Shown piece by piece: positions 1-8,529 of a stretch of 64,000 bases of DNA; within the stretch, counting starts at the first letter, position 1, and every line of letters starts with the position of its first letter. The notes beneath the pieces are model-generated. The model saw only the letters and a list, made by a program, of their open reading frames with translations. It searched no databases and was not told where the DNA came from. Source of the DNA: JANOBD01 sp031411495 (lineage in GTDB: Bacteria > Planctomycetota > Phycisphaerae > Tepidisphaerales > Tepidisphaeraceae); the NCBI GenBank assembly GCA_031411495.1, contig JANOBD010000101.1:12609-76608 (forward strand), given 5' to 3'. Position numbers and translations under genes: made by a program.

Positions 1-1
1 C

Positions 2-469
2 GCCGAGTTCGTCGATCTGAACGAACTCCGAGTGGCGACCGAGCTGGAAGTGGTCGACCTCCTCGGGGAAGCGCACCCGAAAATCGACGAAAAGGCCACC
101 ATCATCCGCGCCACCATGCACGGCATCTTCGATCGCGAGCAGACGCTCAAGTTCGACCGCATCCGCGAGCTGAAAAAGGCGGAGGTCCGCCAGTTCTTTC
201 GCGACATGGAAACCATGCCGCCGTTTGTCGAGGCGTTCATCTCGCTGCACGCGTTCGACATCGCGGCCTTTCCGATCGACGATTCGACGCTCGATTTCCT
301 GATCGACCAGGACGTGATCGAAGGCGAAACGACGCTCGAAGACGCCCAGGCGTTCCTCGAAAGCCACATCAAGGCCGACGACATGTACGGCACCTTCCTC
401 GCGCTGCGCGCCAAGGGCCTGACGCACGAGCGCAAGAAGCCGCGCAAGGAAATAGCGAAGAAGAAGTGA
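2..469 (+). CDS. C-terminal part of a probable HhH-GPD/endonuclease III-like protein (5' end outside window)
   Basis: The reading frame is open from the first bases of the window, so this is the 3' part of a longer gene; the GTG at 32 is internal. The visible 155 residues begin FVDLNELRVA and continue with an all-helical pattern, a PIDDSTLDFL segment and a Lys/Arg-rich tail (RKKPRKEIAKKK). The phrase 'VD-NELRV' followed by helices and a 'P-D' turn resembles planctomycete proteins annotated as endonuclease III-like (helix-hairpin-helix glycosylases), where the Asp lies in the catalytic helix region. No Fe-S cysteine cluster is seen in this part. Family assignment is from remembered similarity only. 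It ends 92 nt before hisG, on the same strand, with a palindromic spacer between them. Confidence 0.6.
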   Translation, partial: AEFVDLNELRVATELEVVDLLGEAHPKIDEKATIIRATMHGIFDREQTLKFDRIRELKKAEVRQFFRDMETMPPFVEAFISLHAFDIAAFPIDDSTLDFLIDQDVIEGETTLEDAQAFLESHIKADDMYGTFLALRAKGLTHERKKPRKEIAKKK

Positions 470-496
470 TCGGGTAGATTTGCGGTAGATGGTGGG

Positions 497-557
497 CGGT
501 CGGCGGCAGATCTACCTTCCGTTTTCACCGCCGACCGTCGACCGCAGACCGCCGACC
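497..557. repeat. Inverted-repeat spacer upstream of hisG
   Basis: A 10-bp arm CGGTCGGCGG (497-506) is perfectly complemented by CCGCCGACCG (528-537), and a second copy CCGCCGACC lies at 549-557, so either of two mutually exclusive hairpins could form 5 to 25 nt before the hisG start. The composition looks like the short GC-rich spacer repeats common between planctomycete genes. A role in attenuating hisG is possible but not shown; no leader peptide rich in His codons is seen. Confidence 0.55.
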
Positions 558-561
558 CATC

Positions 562-1452
562 ATGAAAAACCTTCCCGAGAAAACCCTCCGCATCGGTCTC
601 CCGAGCGGCTCTCTTCAGAACGCGACCGTCGAGCTCTTCGCCAAGGCCGGGTATCGCATCCGCATCGCGGATCGTTCGGTATTTCCGCAGTGGGATGATC
701 CGACGATCAGTTCTGTCCTCTTCCGCGCCCAGGAGATCAGCCGCTATGTCGTCGATGGCATTATCGACTGCGGGCTGACCGGTCATGACTGGGTGGTCGA
801 GAACGGCAACAAGGACGACGTGGTCGAGATCTGCGAGCTGGAATACAGCCGCGCATCCAGCAACCCCGCCAACTGGGTGCTGGCCGTTCCGGAAGAATCG
901 GACATTCAGAAAGTCGAAGACTTTGCCGGAAAGATCGTCGCCACCGAACTGGTGAATACGACCAAAAAGTTCTTCGCCGACAAGCAGATCCCCGTGACGG
1001 TGGAGTTCAGCTGGGGGACGACCGAAATCAAGGCCCGAATTCTCGACGGCATCGTCGATATCACCGAGACCGGGTCGAGCATCCGCGCCAACAACCTGCG
1101 CGTGATCGACACGATCCTTTCCAGCACGACGCGATTCATCGCCTCGCGCAACGCGTGGAACGACCCGACCAAGCGCGAGAAGATGGAAAACATCGCGATG
1201 CTTCTTCGCGGCGCGATCGAGGCACGCAGCAAGGTGGGGCTGAAGTTCAATTTGCCAGAAGAAAACCTTCCAGAGGTCGCGAAGATCCTGCCCGCCGAGC
1301 GCAGCCCGACCGTGAGCAAGCTCAACGAGTCAGGCTGGATCGCGATCGAAGTGATTCTCGGCGAAAAGCAGGAGCGGGACCTGGTTCCCAGGCTCAAGCG
1401 CGCGGGCGCGACCGGGATCATCACCTACCCGCTGAACAAAGTGATTCCATAA
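562..1452 (+). CDS. hisG: ATP phosphoribosyltransferase, long form (HisG)
   Basis: Catalyses the first step of histidine biosynthesis, joining ATP and PRPP to give phosphoribosyl-ATP, in the cytoplasm. The 296-residue length matches the long, self-regulated form: two periplasmic-binding-protein-like lobes (about 8-215) followed by a C-terminal ferredoxin-like regulatory domain (about 220-296) ending in GIITYPLNKVIP. Recognisable blocks are RIGLPSGSLQ at the N-terminus, DCGLTGHDWV near residue 70 and DGIVDITETGSSIRANNL near 170, the PRPP-binding region. Because the regulatory domain is present, a HisZ partner is not needed and feedback inhibition by histidine is expected. No other his gene is adjacent, so the pathway is scattered in this genome. 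ATG is the natural start; no strong Shine-Dalgarno sequence is visible. Confidence 0.97.
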   Translation: MKNLPEKTLRIGLPSGSLQNATVELFAKAGYRIRIADRSVFPQWDDPTISSVLFRAQEISRYVVDGIIDCGLTGHDWVVENGNKDDVVEICELEYSRASSNPANWVLAVPEESDIQKVEDFAGKIVATELVNTTKKFFADKQIPVTVEFSWGTTEIKARILDGIVDITETGSSIRANNLRVIDTILSSTTRFIASRNAWNDPTKREKMENIAMLLRGAIEARSKVGLKFNLPEENLPEVAKILPAERSPTVSKLNESGWIAIEVILGEKQERDLVPRLKRAGATGIITYPLNKVIP

Positions 1453-1464
1453 TTAAGGCGGCGA

Positions 1465-1500
1465 ATCGGGATCAGCGTGCCGATCGGGATCAGCGTGCCG
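1465..1500. repeat. 18-bp perfect tandem duplication
   Basis: ATCGGGATCAGCGTGCCG occurs twice head to tail (1465-1482 and 1483-1500) just downstream of hisG. The second copy covers the stop codon of the leftward small ORF. It looks like a recent slippage duplication. Confidence 0.8.
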
Positions 1501-1798
1501 ACGCGGTCTCGGCAAGGCTCGTCAGGCGATCACCCCGGGCGTCGCCGCCGTGGAAGTTCGGGCTCGGGTCACTGATCGCGCCGATCTCCGCGGCCGTGCG
1601 GCCCCCGGTTGCGACGCGCGTCTCCAGATAGCTCAGGGCCATGAGCCCGGTCGTCAAGCCGATCACGACGATTGTCGCGATGCGGAAAACCGACGACCAG
1701 AGTTCGGATGAGTCTTGCTCGCCATAGGTATCACGATCTCGGCTTCGAAGGCTGAGCATCGCAAAGGCAAAGGCCATTTGTTCGGGAGTGGGATTCAT
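1490..1798 (-). CDS. Hypothetical small single-pass membrane protein
   Basis: 102 residues with one clear hydrophobic segment at about 38-58 (IATIVVIGLTTGLMALSYL) after a polar N-terminal third, and a polar C-terminal third. There is no signal-peptide cleavage pattern, so a bitopic membrane protein is the best description. The N-terminus (MNPTPEQMAFAF...) is reminiscent of short planctomycete proteins of unknown function. Upstream bases read GAAGAAAG about 6 nt before the ATG, a usable ribosome-binding site. Its 3' end runs into the 18-bp tandem duplication, so the last residues may have been altered by it. It lies between hisG (convergent) and yebC (divergent). I do not recognise the family. 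Confidence 0.5.
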   Translation of the reverse strand: MNPTPEQMAFAFAMLSLRSRDRDTYGEQDSSELWSSVFRIATIVVIGLTTGLMALSYLETRVATGGRTAAEIGAISDPSPNFHGGDARGDRLTSLAETASAR

Positions 1799-2124
1799 GG
1801 TGTTCTTTCTTCAGTAAGGAAACGCAACCGGTGCGTTTGACTGGTGTTATCGCAAGGGCGATGCCAGCCGGCACGAAAGTGCGGAGGGGAATAAAATCGC
1901 GCCTGGCGCGGCGTGGGAAGCACTTAGCTGGCTTTGGTGCGCAAATTAGCGGCGAAATAGTGCACGCTAATTGCGCAGTGTGCGTACAGATCCAGCGGTT
2001 CGCGATTGAATTATCTTTAAATTGCTTAGAACGGGTGGGGCCTGCAAACGACGGCCTGGATCTACTCTGCTCGCGTCCCTTCGATACAATTCCCCGTCTT
2101 TCACCCTTTGGAGACCTCTCACCG
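1799..2124. other. Divergent intergenic region before yebC
   Basis: 326 bp without a gene, more AT-rich than its surroundings. It holds an inverted repeat GCGCAAATTAGC (1939-1950) / GCTAATTGCGC (1966-1976), matching except for one bulged A, with a 15-nt loop; this could be an operator or a transcript hairpin. A TACAAT hexamer at 2085-2090, 34 nt before the yebC start, is a candidate -10 box, and GGAG about 11 nt before the ATG is its ribosome-binding site. Confidence 0.5.
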
Positions 2125-2847
2125 ATGGCCGGTCACAGTCATTCCGCCAATGTCGCCCGCCGCAAGAATGCAGTAGACGCCAAGCGCGCCAAGATCTGGA
2201 GCAAAATCGCCAAGAAGCTCATGGTCGCCGCCAAACGTGGCGCCGATCCCGCCCAGAACCTGGCGCTTCGCTACACGATCGATGAAGCCAAAGCGGCCAA
2301 CATGCCGAAGGACACCATCCAGAAGGCCGTCGACAAGGGCTCGGGCGCGACCGGCACGGACAACTTCGAATCCGTGACCTATGAGGCTTACGGTCCCAAC
2401 GGCGTCGCGATGATCGTCGAGGCCCTTACCGACAACCGCGCCCGTACCGCGCCGGATCTCCGACACATCCTAGAAAAGGCCGGCGGGAACCTCGCCACCA
2501 GCGGATCGGTCGGGTTCGTGTTCGCAAAGAAGGGCGTCGTCCTCGTCCAGGCCCAGGGTACGACCGAAGAGGCCGTCATGGATGTCGCGCTCGAAGCCGG
2601 CGCAGAAGATGTGGCCCCCGTCGATGCGTTCTTCGAGGTCCAGTGCTCGCCAACGGACTTCCTGAAGGTCAAAGAGGCGATCGAAAAGGCCGGCCTGGTC
2701 ATCGAGGATGCCCAGGTCACCAACCTGCCGAACAACACCGTCTCACTCGATGCGGAGGCCACCGCGAAGTTCAACAGGCTTCTCGACTCGCTGGATGACA
2801 ACGACGACGTGCAAAACGTCTACCACAATGCCGAGCTGACCGAATAA
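2125..2847 (+). CDS. yebC: YebC/PmpR family protein
   Basis: 240 residues beginning MAGHSHSANVARRKNAVDAK, the canonical YebC N-terminus, with the three-domain layout of the family: N-terminal helical domain (1-80, including AANMPKDTIQKAVDKG), then two alpha/beta domains (VTYEAYGPNGVAMIVE; residues 95-240). Members were described as transcription factors (PmpR) and, more recently, as translation factors that help ribosomes through proline-rich stretches. The reading frame is open further upstream, but the start at 2125 is fixed by the universal MAGHS beginning and by GGAG 11 nt before it. It stands alone, with a candidate TACAAT -10 box upstream. Confidence 0.96.
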   Translation: MAGHSHSANVARRKNAVDAKRAKIWSKIAKKLMVAAKRGADPAQNLALRYTIDEAKAANMPKDTIQKAVDKGSGATGTDNFESVTYEAYGPNGVAMIVEALTDNRARTAPDLRHILEKAGGNLATSGSVGFVFAKKGVVLVQAQGTTEEAVMDVALEAGAEDVAPVDAFFEVQCSPTDFLKVKEAIEKAGLVIEDAQVTNLPNNTVSLDAEATAKFNRLLDSLDDNDDVQNVYHNAELTE

Positions 2848-2965
2848 TCCCCCGCCCATCGCGTTCGCGTTCGATCGATCATGAAGCCGCGATCTTTCAT
2901 CGCGGCATGTCTCTGGTCAACCGGCCAGCCCGGACACTCGGGGCTGCTTCCGCGGAGAAGCTCGC

Positions 2966-3931
2966 TCACGCATACAGGCTTGTCGAGAAATACTTCATCC
3001 CCGAATCACAGACGAGAAACGCGATCGTGCCGCCGACTTCCGGGCCTTTGAGCAGTTCGATTGCGGCGTGAAGCTGCGCGCCTGTGGAGTAGCCGCCGAG
3101 GATTCCTTCCTCGCGCGCCAGTAGCCGCGCTGCGGCGATCGCCTGATCGTCGTCGCACTTGAGGTATCCGCGGATGTGGGAGGGGTTGAGGTGGGGCAGC
3201 ACGGGCTTGCCGTATCCGCCGCCCTGGATCGCGTGTGCCGCCTCGATGCAGCAGGCGATCGCCAGCGAAGCGGCGCAGGTGGGCTCGACCGCGTACATGC
3301 GGACGCGCGGGTCGGTCTCGTGAAAAAACCGCGCCAGCCCGCCGAGCGCGCCCCCCGTTCCTGCGAACGCGAGGACGGCATCGAGCTCGCCGCACTGCGC
3401 GACCAACTCGGGCGCGGTCGAGTCGTAGTGCGCCTGTGGATTCGCCGGATTCTCAAATTGATTCGCGAAGTATGCGCCGATGCGTTCGCGCAGCTCGGCC
3501 GCGCGCTCGCGAACCAGTGCCATGTCCTGCCCGCTGACGCGCCCGGGAATGCCGCCCATCGCCTGATCGACCAGCAACACCTCCGCTCCGAACGCCCGCA
3601 TCATCTGCGCGCGCTCCGGCGAATTGCCCCTGCTCATCACCGCGAAAAACGGGTGGCCCAGCGCCCGGCAAACCAGGGCGAGCCCGATGCCGGTGTTGCC
3701 GCTGGTGACCTCGATCACCGGCTGTCCAAGCTGCAGCGCGCCCGACGCGAGCGCGCTGCGGATGATGGCGAGCGCGACGCGGTCCTTCATGCTGCCGCCG
3801 GGGTTGAGATGTTCGAGCTTGGCGATGATCCGTCCGCGCAGTCCCAGCGACCGTGTGAGCGTGGAGAGCTCCTGGACCGGCGTGTTGCCGATGAGATCAA
3901 GGACGCGCGAATGGGTGGCCGAGGTAAACAT
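2966..3931 (-). CDS. Cysteine synthase family PLP-dependent enzyme (CysK/CysM type)
   Basis: Fold-type II PLP enzyme of 321 residues that would replace the acetyl group of O-acetylserine (or phosphate of O-phosphoserine) with sulfide to make cysteine. The PLP lysine is K49 in NPGGSMKDR, the PLP-amino acid loop TSGNTG is at 76-81, and the phosphate-binding glycine loop is GTGGALGG near 185. The GGSMKDR wording is nearer to CysM/CBS than to classical CysK, so the exact sulfur donor and substrate are open. The start at 3931 (MFTSATHSR) was chosen because the family begins about 10 residues before the LIGNTP motif; the frame continues upstream with atypical, Arg/Pro-rich residues. It is convergent with yebC and transcribed in the same direction as the next two genes. 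Confidence 0.92.
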   Translation of the reverse strand: MFTSATHSRVLDLIGNTPVQELSTLTRSLGLRGRIIAKLEHLNPGGSMKDRVALAIIRSALASGALQLGQPVIEVTSGNTGIGLALVCRALGHPFFAVMSRGNSPERAQMMRAFGAEVLLVDQAMGGIPGRVSGQDMALVRERAAELRERIGAYFANQFENPANPQAHYDSTAPELVAQCGELDAVLAFAGTGGALGGLARFFHETDPRVRMYAVEPTCAASLAIACCIEAAHAIQGGGYGKPVLPHLNPSHIRGYLKCDDDQAIAAARLLAREEGILGGYSTGAQLHAAIELLKGPEVGGTIAFLVCDSGMKYFSTSLYA

Positions 3932-4111
3932 GCAGGGTTGCCGGGCAGGCGTGACTGTAATCGGCGGCGCGGGTTTTTGCAGGCCGATCCGCGAGTGGCC
4001 GGAACGCGATCGCTCCTGATTCGCTCGCCAGGCCCATATCAATAAAGACGCCCGCGGAAATCGCGGGTGCGATCTCGACGGGCGCTGCGGAGAAGGAGTG
4101 TCGTCTTGGCT

Positions 4112-5038
4112 TCAGCGCGGGGCCTGCGTGCCGCCGAATGAATCGAGACGGAAGACCGCGTTCTTGTCTTTGGCGTGGACGACGGCCGCGCCAGTTGCGG
4201 AGAAGTCGGTGAAGAAAGCCGCCTCAGTGATGCCGGGCAGATCCTGTCGGGCAAACCCGGCCGCATGGCCGTCGAGGAACAGGACATTGGTTCGGCCGGA
4301 CTTGTCCGGCTTGGTCGGATCCCACTTGCCGTGGCGCTGTCCGCTGAGCCGGCTGACGATGATGTTCGCCGCCGCCGGCGAGGCCCAGATGTTCCATTCT
4401 TTTCCGTCGAAGATCAGTGCCACTTCCGCGGATCGCTTGATCCTGGAAGTTTTCTTGAGCGGATAGACGGCGTCCGTTCCGAACGAGATCGACGACGATG
4501 GAAACGCGTTCACCTGCTGCGAGGTGGCGGGTTCACCGCCATTGCCGCCGACGGTAAACGACGTGCCATTGATGCCGTAGGTGTTGAACGTCCAGCGTCC
4601 GTCGAGGAGGAACGTGGGGTCGTCCTTCTTCGCGCCATCGCCTGGAGAGTTTTCTTGAACGACGTCCAAAACGCTCGGACAAATCAGCACGCTGCTGAGC
4701 GCGTTGGGATTGGTCGTGTCGGCACTTGCGTCCTGCGGAGGCAACAGTTTGTTGGCAATCAGCAGCGAGGGCCAATAGTCCACGCCGCCGTTCTTCCAGA
4801 TGACGGTCGGCAGGACGACGCCCTTGTTGGCGACGGAGTACATCACGACGGCCTGGCCGAGCGTGCGAAGGTTGGCGAGGCACTTCACCTCATTCGCCGC
4901 CCCTCGCGCCTTATTCAGAGCCGGCAGCAGGATCGAGATCAGCAGGGCGATGATTCCGATAACGACGAGCACCTCGACAAGCGTAAAGCCGGTCGGCCGA
5001 AGAGCGCGATGGCCACGGCTATTCAGGGGGGAATGCAT
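4112..5038 (-). CDS. Pseudopilin-like protein with prepilin N-terminal methylation motif
   Basis: 308 residues. Residues 17-40 hold the type IV prepilin signal GFTLVEVLVVIGIIALL, with the G/F cleavage site and Glu at +5, preceded by a short basic leader. The rest is a secreted globular domain (ICPSVLD, TFNTYGINGTS, NVLFLDGHA) typical of the many planctomycete pseudopilin-like proteins that end near a 'DGH' turn. Such proteins would be processed by PilD-type peptidase and handled by a type II/IV pilus-like machine, which is not in this window. ATG at 5038 was chosen because it places the basic leader correctly and has AGG 8 nt upstream. It follows the LamG gene on the same strand by about 200 nt, a pairing seen repeatedly in Phycisphaerae. 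Confidence 0.88.
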   Translation of the reverse strand: MHSPLNSRGHRALRPTGFTLVEVLVVIGIIALLISILLPALNKARGAANEVKCLANLRTLGQAVVMYSVANKGVVLPTVIWKNGGVDYWPSLLIANKLLPPQDASADTTNPNALSSVLICPSVLDVVQENSPGDGAKKDDPTFLLDGRWTFNTYGINGTSFTVGGNGGEPATSQQVNAFPSSSISFGTDAVYPLKKTSRIKRSAEVALIFDGKEWNIWASPAAANIIVSRLSGQRHGKWDPTKPDKSGRTNVLFLDGHAAGFARQDLPGITEAAFFTDFSATGAAVVHAKDKNAVFRLDSFGGTQAPR

Positions 5039-5245
5039 GGAAAACCTCGTGAAGTTCCGCCGATTCACTGGACTCCGCTGTCGCCGACGCGGGGGTTGCA
5101 TCGGCGGCACCATTCTAGAGCGATGCAGGGAAAATTCAACGCATTTTTCCCTCCAGTTTCTCGGAAAAACATCTGGACTACCAGAAAACGAAGCCGGATC
5201 GGCACTTGCGCCGATCCGACTTCTCTTATGTGCCAGAATATGTTC

Positions 5246-6247
5246 TCACTTGCGTCGGCGAATCACCAGCCCGGAAAGCAGGGCGAGCGATGCGATCGAT
5301 GTCGGTTCCGGTGTGGTGAACTGCATGGCGGTCGCGGCGCGGTCGACATCGCTGATGCGGACTTCGTCGATCAGTCCGTTGAACGGCTCGGTGTTGCCGT
5401 TGAAATCGCGCATCTCGTTGCCGAGCGCGAAGTCCGTGTCCTGCTGACGGAGCCAGCCGTTCATGTTGCCGCTGCCGATCACGCTGGCCTGGGTATTGAT
5501 GCCGTCAAGCTCGGTCCAATAGAGCTTGAGGCTCGACGTGTCGGTCAGGTTGCCGTTGTAGGTGACGGCAACGTGATACCAGTGTCCCTGGGCGATATTC
5601 GGGATGTTCGCATCAAGGTTGTAGTTCGCGGTGCTTCCACCGACGCCGCCAAAGCCGCTGATCTTTTGGAAGCGAAGCTTCCACGCCGTGCCGGTGACGG
5701 CCGACGTGTTGGCCTCGATGCGGAACTGCCAGGAGCGATCCGAGCTGTCCGAGGCATCGCCTTCGCCGGCGATGATTTCCTGCGGCTGCGAATAGTTCTG
5801 GGTCGGATCGAATCCGACTTTGACGATAGCTTCCATCGTGAATGCGTGCGTCGTCGGGTGATCGAAGGTGTGATCGGCGTTGTCGGCGGTGCCGTTGGCC
5901 GGCGTGAGAGCGCCGAGCCCGGGCTGAACGCTGTTGGCCGGGAACGGCGGAAGGGTCGAGGGCGTGGTGTTGAGCCCGCCGCCGTAGTTGTATCCGAAAC
6001 CGGTGAATGAACCGTTGTTGAGCGTCGCGCCACCGAAGAGGGCGTTGAGCGGCTGGTTCGAATCCGGCTTGACCGTGAACGCGCCGTTATAGTTGTAATG
6101 GGCTTGATCGACGGCGGGAGTGCCGAGTTCATCGAGGTGCCAAAGGTGCATCGTATTGGCATCAACGGAATAAGGGCCGACGAGTGCCGCATTGGCTGCA
6201 GAAACGAGCGCGAGCGACGCCAGACCTACATATACCTGCTTTTTCAT
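5246..6247 (-). CDS. Secreted LamG/concanavalin-like domain protein with PEP-CTERM anchor
   Basis: 333 residues. An N-terminal signal peptide (MKKQVYVGLASLALVSAANA) is followed by a jelly-roll domain of LamG/concanavalin type over about 30-300 (MHLWHLDE, FTMEAIVKV, GHWYHVAVTYNG, GLIDEVRISDVDR). The C-terminus is a PEP-CTERM sorting signal: TPEPTS, a hydrophobic helix and RRRK, recognised by exosortase/archaeosortase-like enzymes for cell-surface or exopolysaccharide-associated retention. The family binds carbohydrate or acts as a structural surface protein; no enzyme active site is evident. A very good GGAGG box 7 nt before the ATG fixes the start. The gene is divergent from the BNR propeller gene and upstream of the pseudopilin gene. 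Confidence 0.9.
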   Translation of the reverse strand: MKKQVYVGLASLALVSAANAALVGPYSVDANTMHLWHLDELGTPAVDQAHYNYNGAFTVKPDSNQPLNALFGGATLNNGSFTGFGYNYGGGLNTTPSTLPPFPANSVQPGLGALTPANGTADNADHTFDHPTTHAFTMEAIVKVGFDPTQNYSQPQEIIAGEGDASDSSDRSWQFRIEANTSAVTGTAWKLRFQKISGFGGVGGSTANYNLDANIPNIAQGHWYHVAVTYNGNLTDTSSLKLYWTELDGINTQASVIGSGNMNGWLRQQDTDFALGNEMRDFNGNTEPFNGLIDEVRISDVDRAATAMQFTTPEPTSIASLALLSGLVIRRRK

Positions 6248-6552
6248 ATTCTTTCCTCCGCGATTTCCAAAGACTTGTTGTGCTGGTGGAGCGGTTCGCC
6301 CCGCCATATCCTGCTATTTTGGGACAGGTTCGCAATAAGGCAAGGTATTCTTTCGAGAAAAATCCGGGAAACTGAGACGGGATTGGGTAAAATCGGATCC
6401 GCACATTGTTATGGCCGCTGAGATCCACGCCCGTCGTGGGTTCTAAGTCGTTATTCGATCACTGATTACTCTGGTTCCAAGCAATGCACTCCGTCCCGCA
6501 GGGAACGCAATCGCCCTCCCGCGGGATTCGCCGGCGGCGAAAGTGAGAACTT
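6248..6552. other. Divergent promoter region between LamG and BNR genes
   Basis: 305 bp without a gene, AT-richer around 6300-6470. It must carry the promoters of the two divergent secreted-protein genes. GGAGG for the leftward gene and GTGAG for the rightward gene are visible at the two edges. No clear operator palindrome was found. Confidence 0.4.
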
Positions 6553-7875
6553 ATGACGAACGTAGTGTGCGGATGTCTCGCGTCGGTCGCCCTCGCAGCC
6601 CTTGCGAATGCGCGTGTCTTCACCGAACAGGACCCGACGAAACTTATGCGGGTCGGCGATGCCTGGGCCGCGAACTCGGTCAACGCCGCCATCTTTCGCA
6701 ACGACCCGATCACCACCGTCGGCGAGAAGCAATTCGTTTCCTACTACGATGCCCAGGGTCGCGTCGTCATCGGCATGCGAACAATCGGACAGCGCGACTG
6801 GTCGCTCACGACCACAGCACTCCACGGCAACTTCAAAGACGCACACAACATGATCTCGCTCATCGCCGATGGCGAAGGGTTTCTGCACATCTCCTGGGAT
6901 CATCACGGCAACCCGCTCCGCTACGCGGTCAGCACGACGCCGGCGTCGCCCGATTTCGGACCGCCCGTCCCGATGACCGGCCAGACCGAAACCAATGTCA
7001 CCTATCCGCAGTTCTTCAAACTCGCGAACGGCGACCTGATTTTCTTCTATCGCGACGGCGCGAGCGGCCGGGGAAATCTCTGCCTCAACCGTTACGACGT
7101 GAAGGCGAAGAAGTGGACGCAGGTCCATCGGAACCTCATCTCCGGCGAGGGAACGCGCAACGCCTACTGGCAGTGCACTGTCGGCGGCGATGGCACGATT
7201 CACCTCTCGTGGGTGTGGCGCGAGTCCCCGGGTGTCGAGACGAACCATGACCTGTGCTATGCGAAGAGTATCGACGGCGGCGTGACGTGGACGAAGACCG
7301 ACGGCGCGCCTTACGAGATCCCGATCACGCAGGCGAGTGCCGAGATCGCCCAGGAGATTCCGCAGAAACACGAGCTGATCAACCAGACGTCGATGTGCGT
7401 CGACGGCGAAGGCCATCCGATCATCGCCACTTACTGGCGGCCTCAAGGGACCGACGTCGTCCAGTACTTCATCGTCCGACACGACGGAAAATCGTGGAGC
7501 AAGTCGCAGGTCTCGGACCGGAAGGTGGCGTTCAGTCTGAGCGGCGGCGGCAGTAAGCAGATCCCGATCTCGCGGCCTCAGGTGCTGGCGAAAAGTGAAG
7601 CCGGCAAGACATCCGTCTACCTCATCTATCGCGACGTGACCGAGAACGACGGCAAGGCGATCCTCGCCCGTTGCGACGACATTTCGGCCGGCGGGTGGAC
7701 GCGCAAAGCGATCACGGATTTCAGCGTTCGATATTGGGAGCCCAGCTACGACCACGTCCGTTGGGAGCGGGACCACGTGCTGGATCTGTATGTCCAATCG
7801 GTCGGCCAGGGTGACGGCGAAACGCTTCAGGCGCTCGATCCGACGCCGGTGTACGTGTACGAGTTCAAGCCGTGA
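6553..7875 (+). CDS. Secreted BNR-repeat beta-propeller protein (BNR_4-like)
   Basis: 440 residues with a signal peptide (MTNVVCGCLASVALAALANA) and a single large beta-propeller built of repeats with Asp/Gly-rich hairpins: GEGFLHISWDHHGNPLRYA, GDGTIHLSWVWRESPG, DGEGHPIIATYW. The block 'DAHNMISLIADGEG-HISWDHHGNPLRY' is the hallmark of the BNR_4 family (PF15892), the fold also used by ulvan lyases of families PL24/PL25. Enzymatic action on a sulfated or uronic-acid polysaccharide is therefore plausible, with the paired His in WDHHGN as candidate active-site residues, but is inference. No PEP-CTERM tail is present, so it is probably released or periplasmic. Its neighbours on both sides are PEP-CTERM surface proteins. 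Confidence 0.8.
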   Translation: MTNVVCGCLASVALAALANARVFTEQDPTKLMRVGDAWAANSVNAAIFRNDPITTVGEKQFVSYYDAQGRVVIGMRTIGQRDWSLTTTALHGNFKDAHNMISLIADGEGFLHISWDHHGNPLRYAVSTTPASPDFGPPVPMTGQTETNVTYPQFFKLANGDLIFFYRDGASGRGNLCLNRYDVKAKKWTQVHRNLISGEGTRNAYWQCTVGGDGTIHLSWVWRESPGVETNHDLCYAKSIDGGVTWTKTDGAPYEIPITQASAEIAQEIPQKHELINQTSMCVDGEGHPIIATYWRPQGTDVVQYFIVRHDGKSWSKSQVSDRKVAFSLSGGGSKQIPISRPQVLAKSEAGKTSVYLIYRDVTENDGKAILARCDDISAGGWTRKAITDFSVRYWEPSYDHVRWERDHVLDLYVQSVGQGDGETLQALDPTPVYVYEFKP

Positions 7876-8529
7876 GAGCGGTTCGAACGCAGGGCGGTCA
7901 AATTCCCGCGCCGCTCGCAATCGATCGGCGGGTTTTTGAACTTCGCGGATGACGGGGCAATTCGCCGTCTTGCTTCGATTGCCGCAGACACGATCAGAGC
8001 GACCGAGGAAGCGGCCGCGGCGGCGCGCTGCGCGAAAATGCAGTTTTGCGCAGCGCCGACCGTAAGGATAGATGTCCTGGGAGAATCGACCATTCGCGCC
8101 CGAACCATCCGTCAAAACGGGGCGGTGGCGACGGCCCGGAATGACCCACGATTACCCATTCGCGCCCGTTTCGACCCGCCCAGATTGCCGCGCAGCGCTT
8201 CGTGCGTGTTCGAATGACAGCGGATCGCTGGGCGAGCCAGTTTCAGAAAGGTGTTCCGCCCCCAGGGAATCCCAGGACCGGCGCCTGCGGCGTGGCCATG
8301 AAATCGGAGTGGTCGCTCCCCCGGCGGATCCGGTGCGCCTGCCTCCGCCACAACGCTGTCAATTCGATGGAATATTCCGAGCGGCCAAAAGGTTTGAAGC
8401 GTGGACGAAAACCCACTCTGCGCAAACCGGGTGCAATGCGCAACGGGCGAGTCGCAGGCTCGTCTCACGGTGCACTGCGCGCCTTGCCCGTCGCCGCTGC
8501 TTGCGGTCAAGTCAAAAGGAGAGAATCAA
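7876..8529. other. Intergenic region with no supported gene
   Basis: 654 bp. Open frames here are short, overlap each other on both strands and lack ribosome-binding sites or recognisable motifs. GGAGAG before the ATG at 8530 belongs to the next gene. I see no tRNA, hairpin terminator with a T-run, or riboswitch. A decayed gene cannot be excluded. Confidence 0.5.

Noticed and set aside
4175..6010. 611-codon rightward frame across the pseudopilin and LamG genes
   Set aside because: Spans two good genes on the other strand; no motifs.
6050..6070. tRNA T-loop-like TTCGAATCC
   Set aside because: Inside a good coding gene, no cloverleaf partner arms.
6466..8115. 549-codon leftward frame opposite the BNR propeller gene
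   Set aside because: Mirror frame of a clear secreted-protein gene, no recognisable fold.
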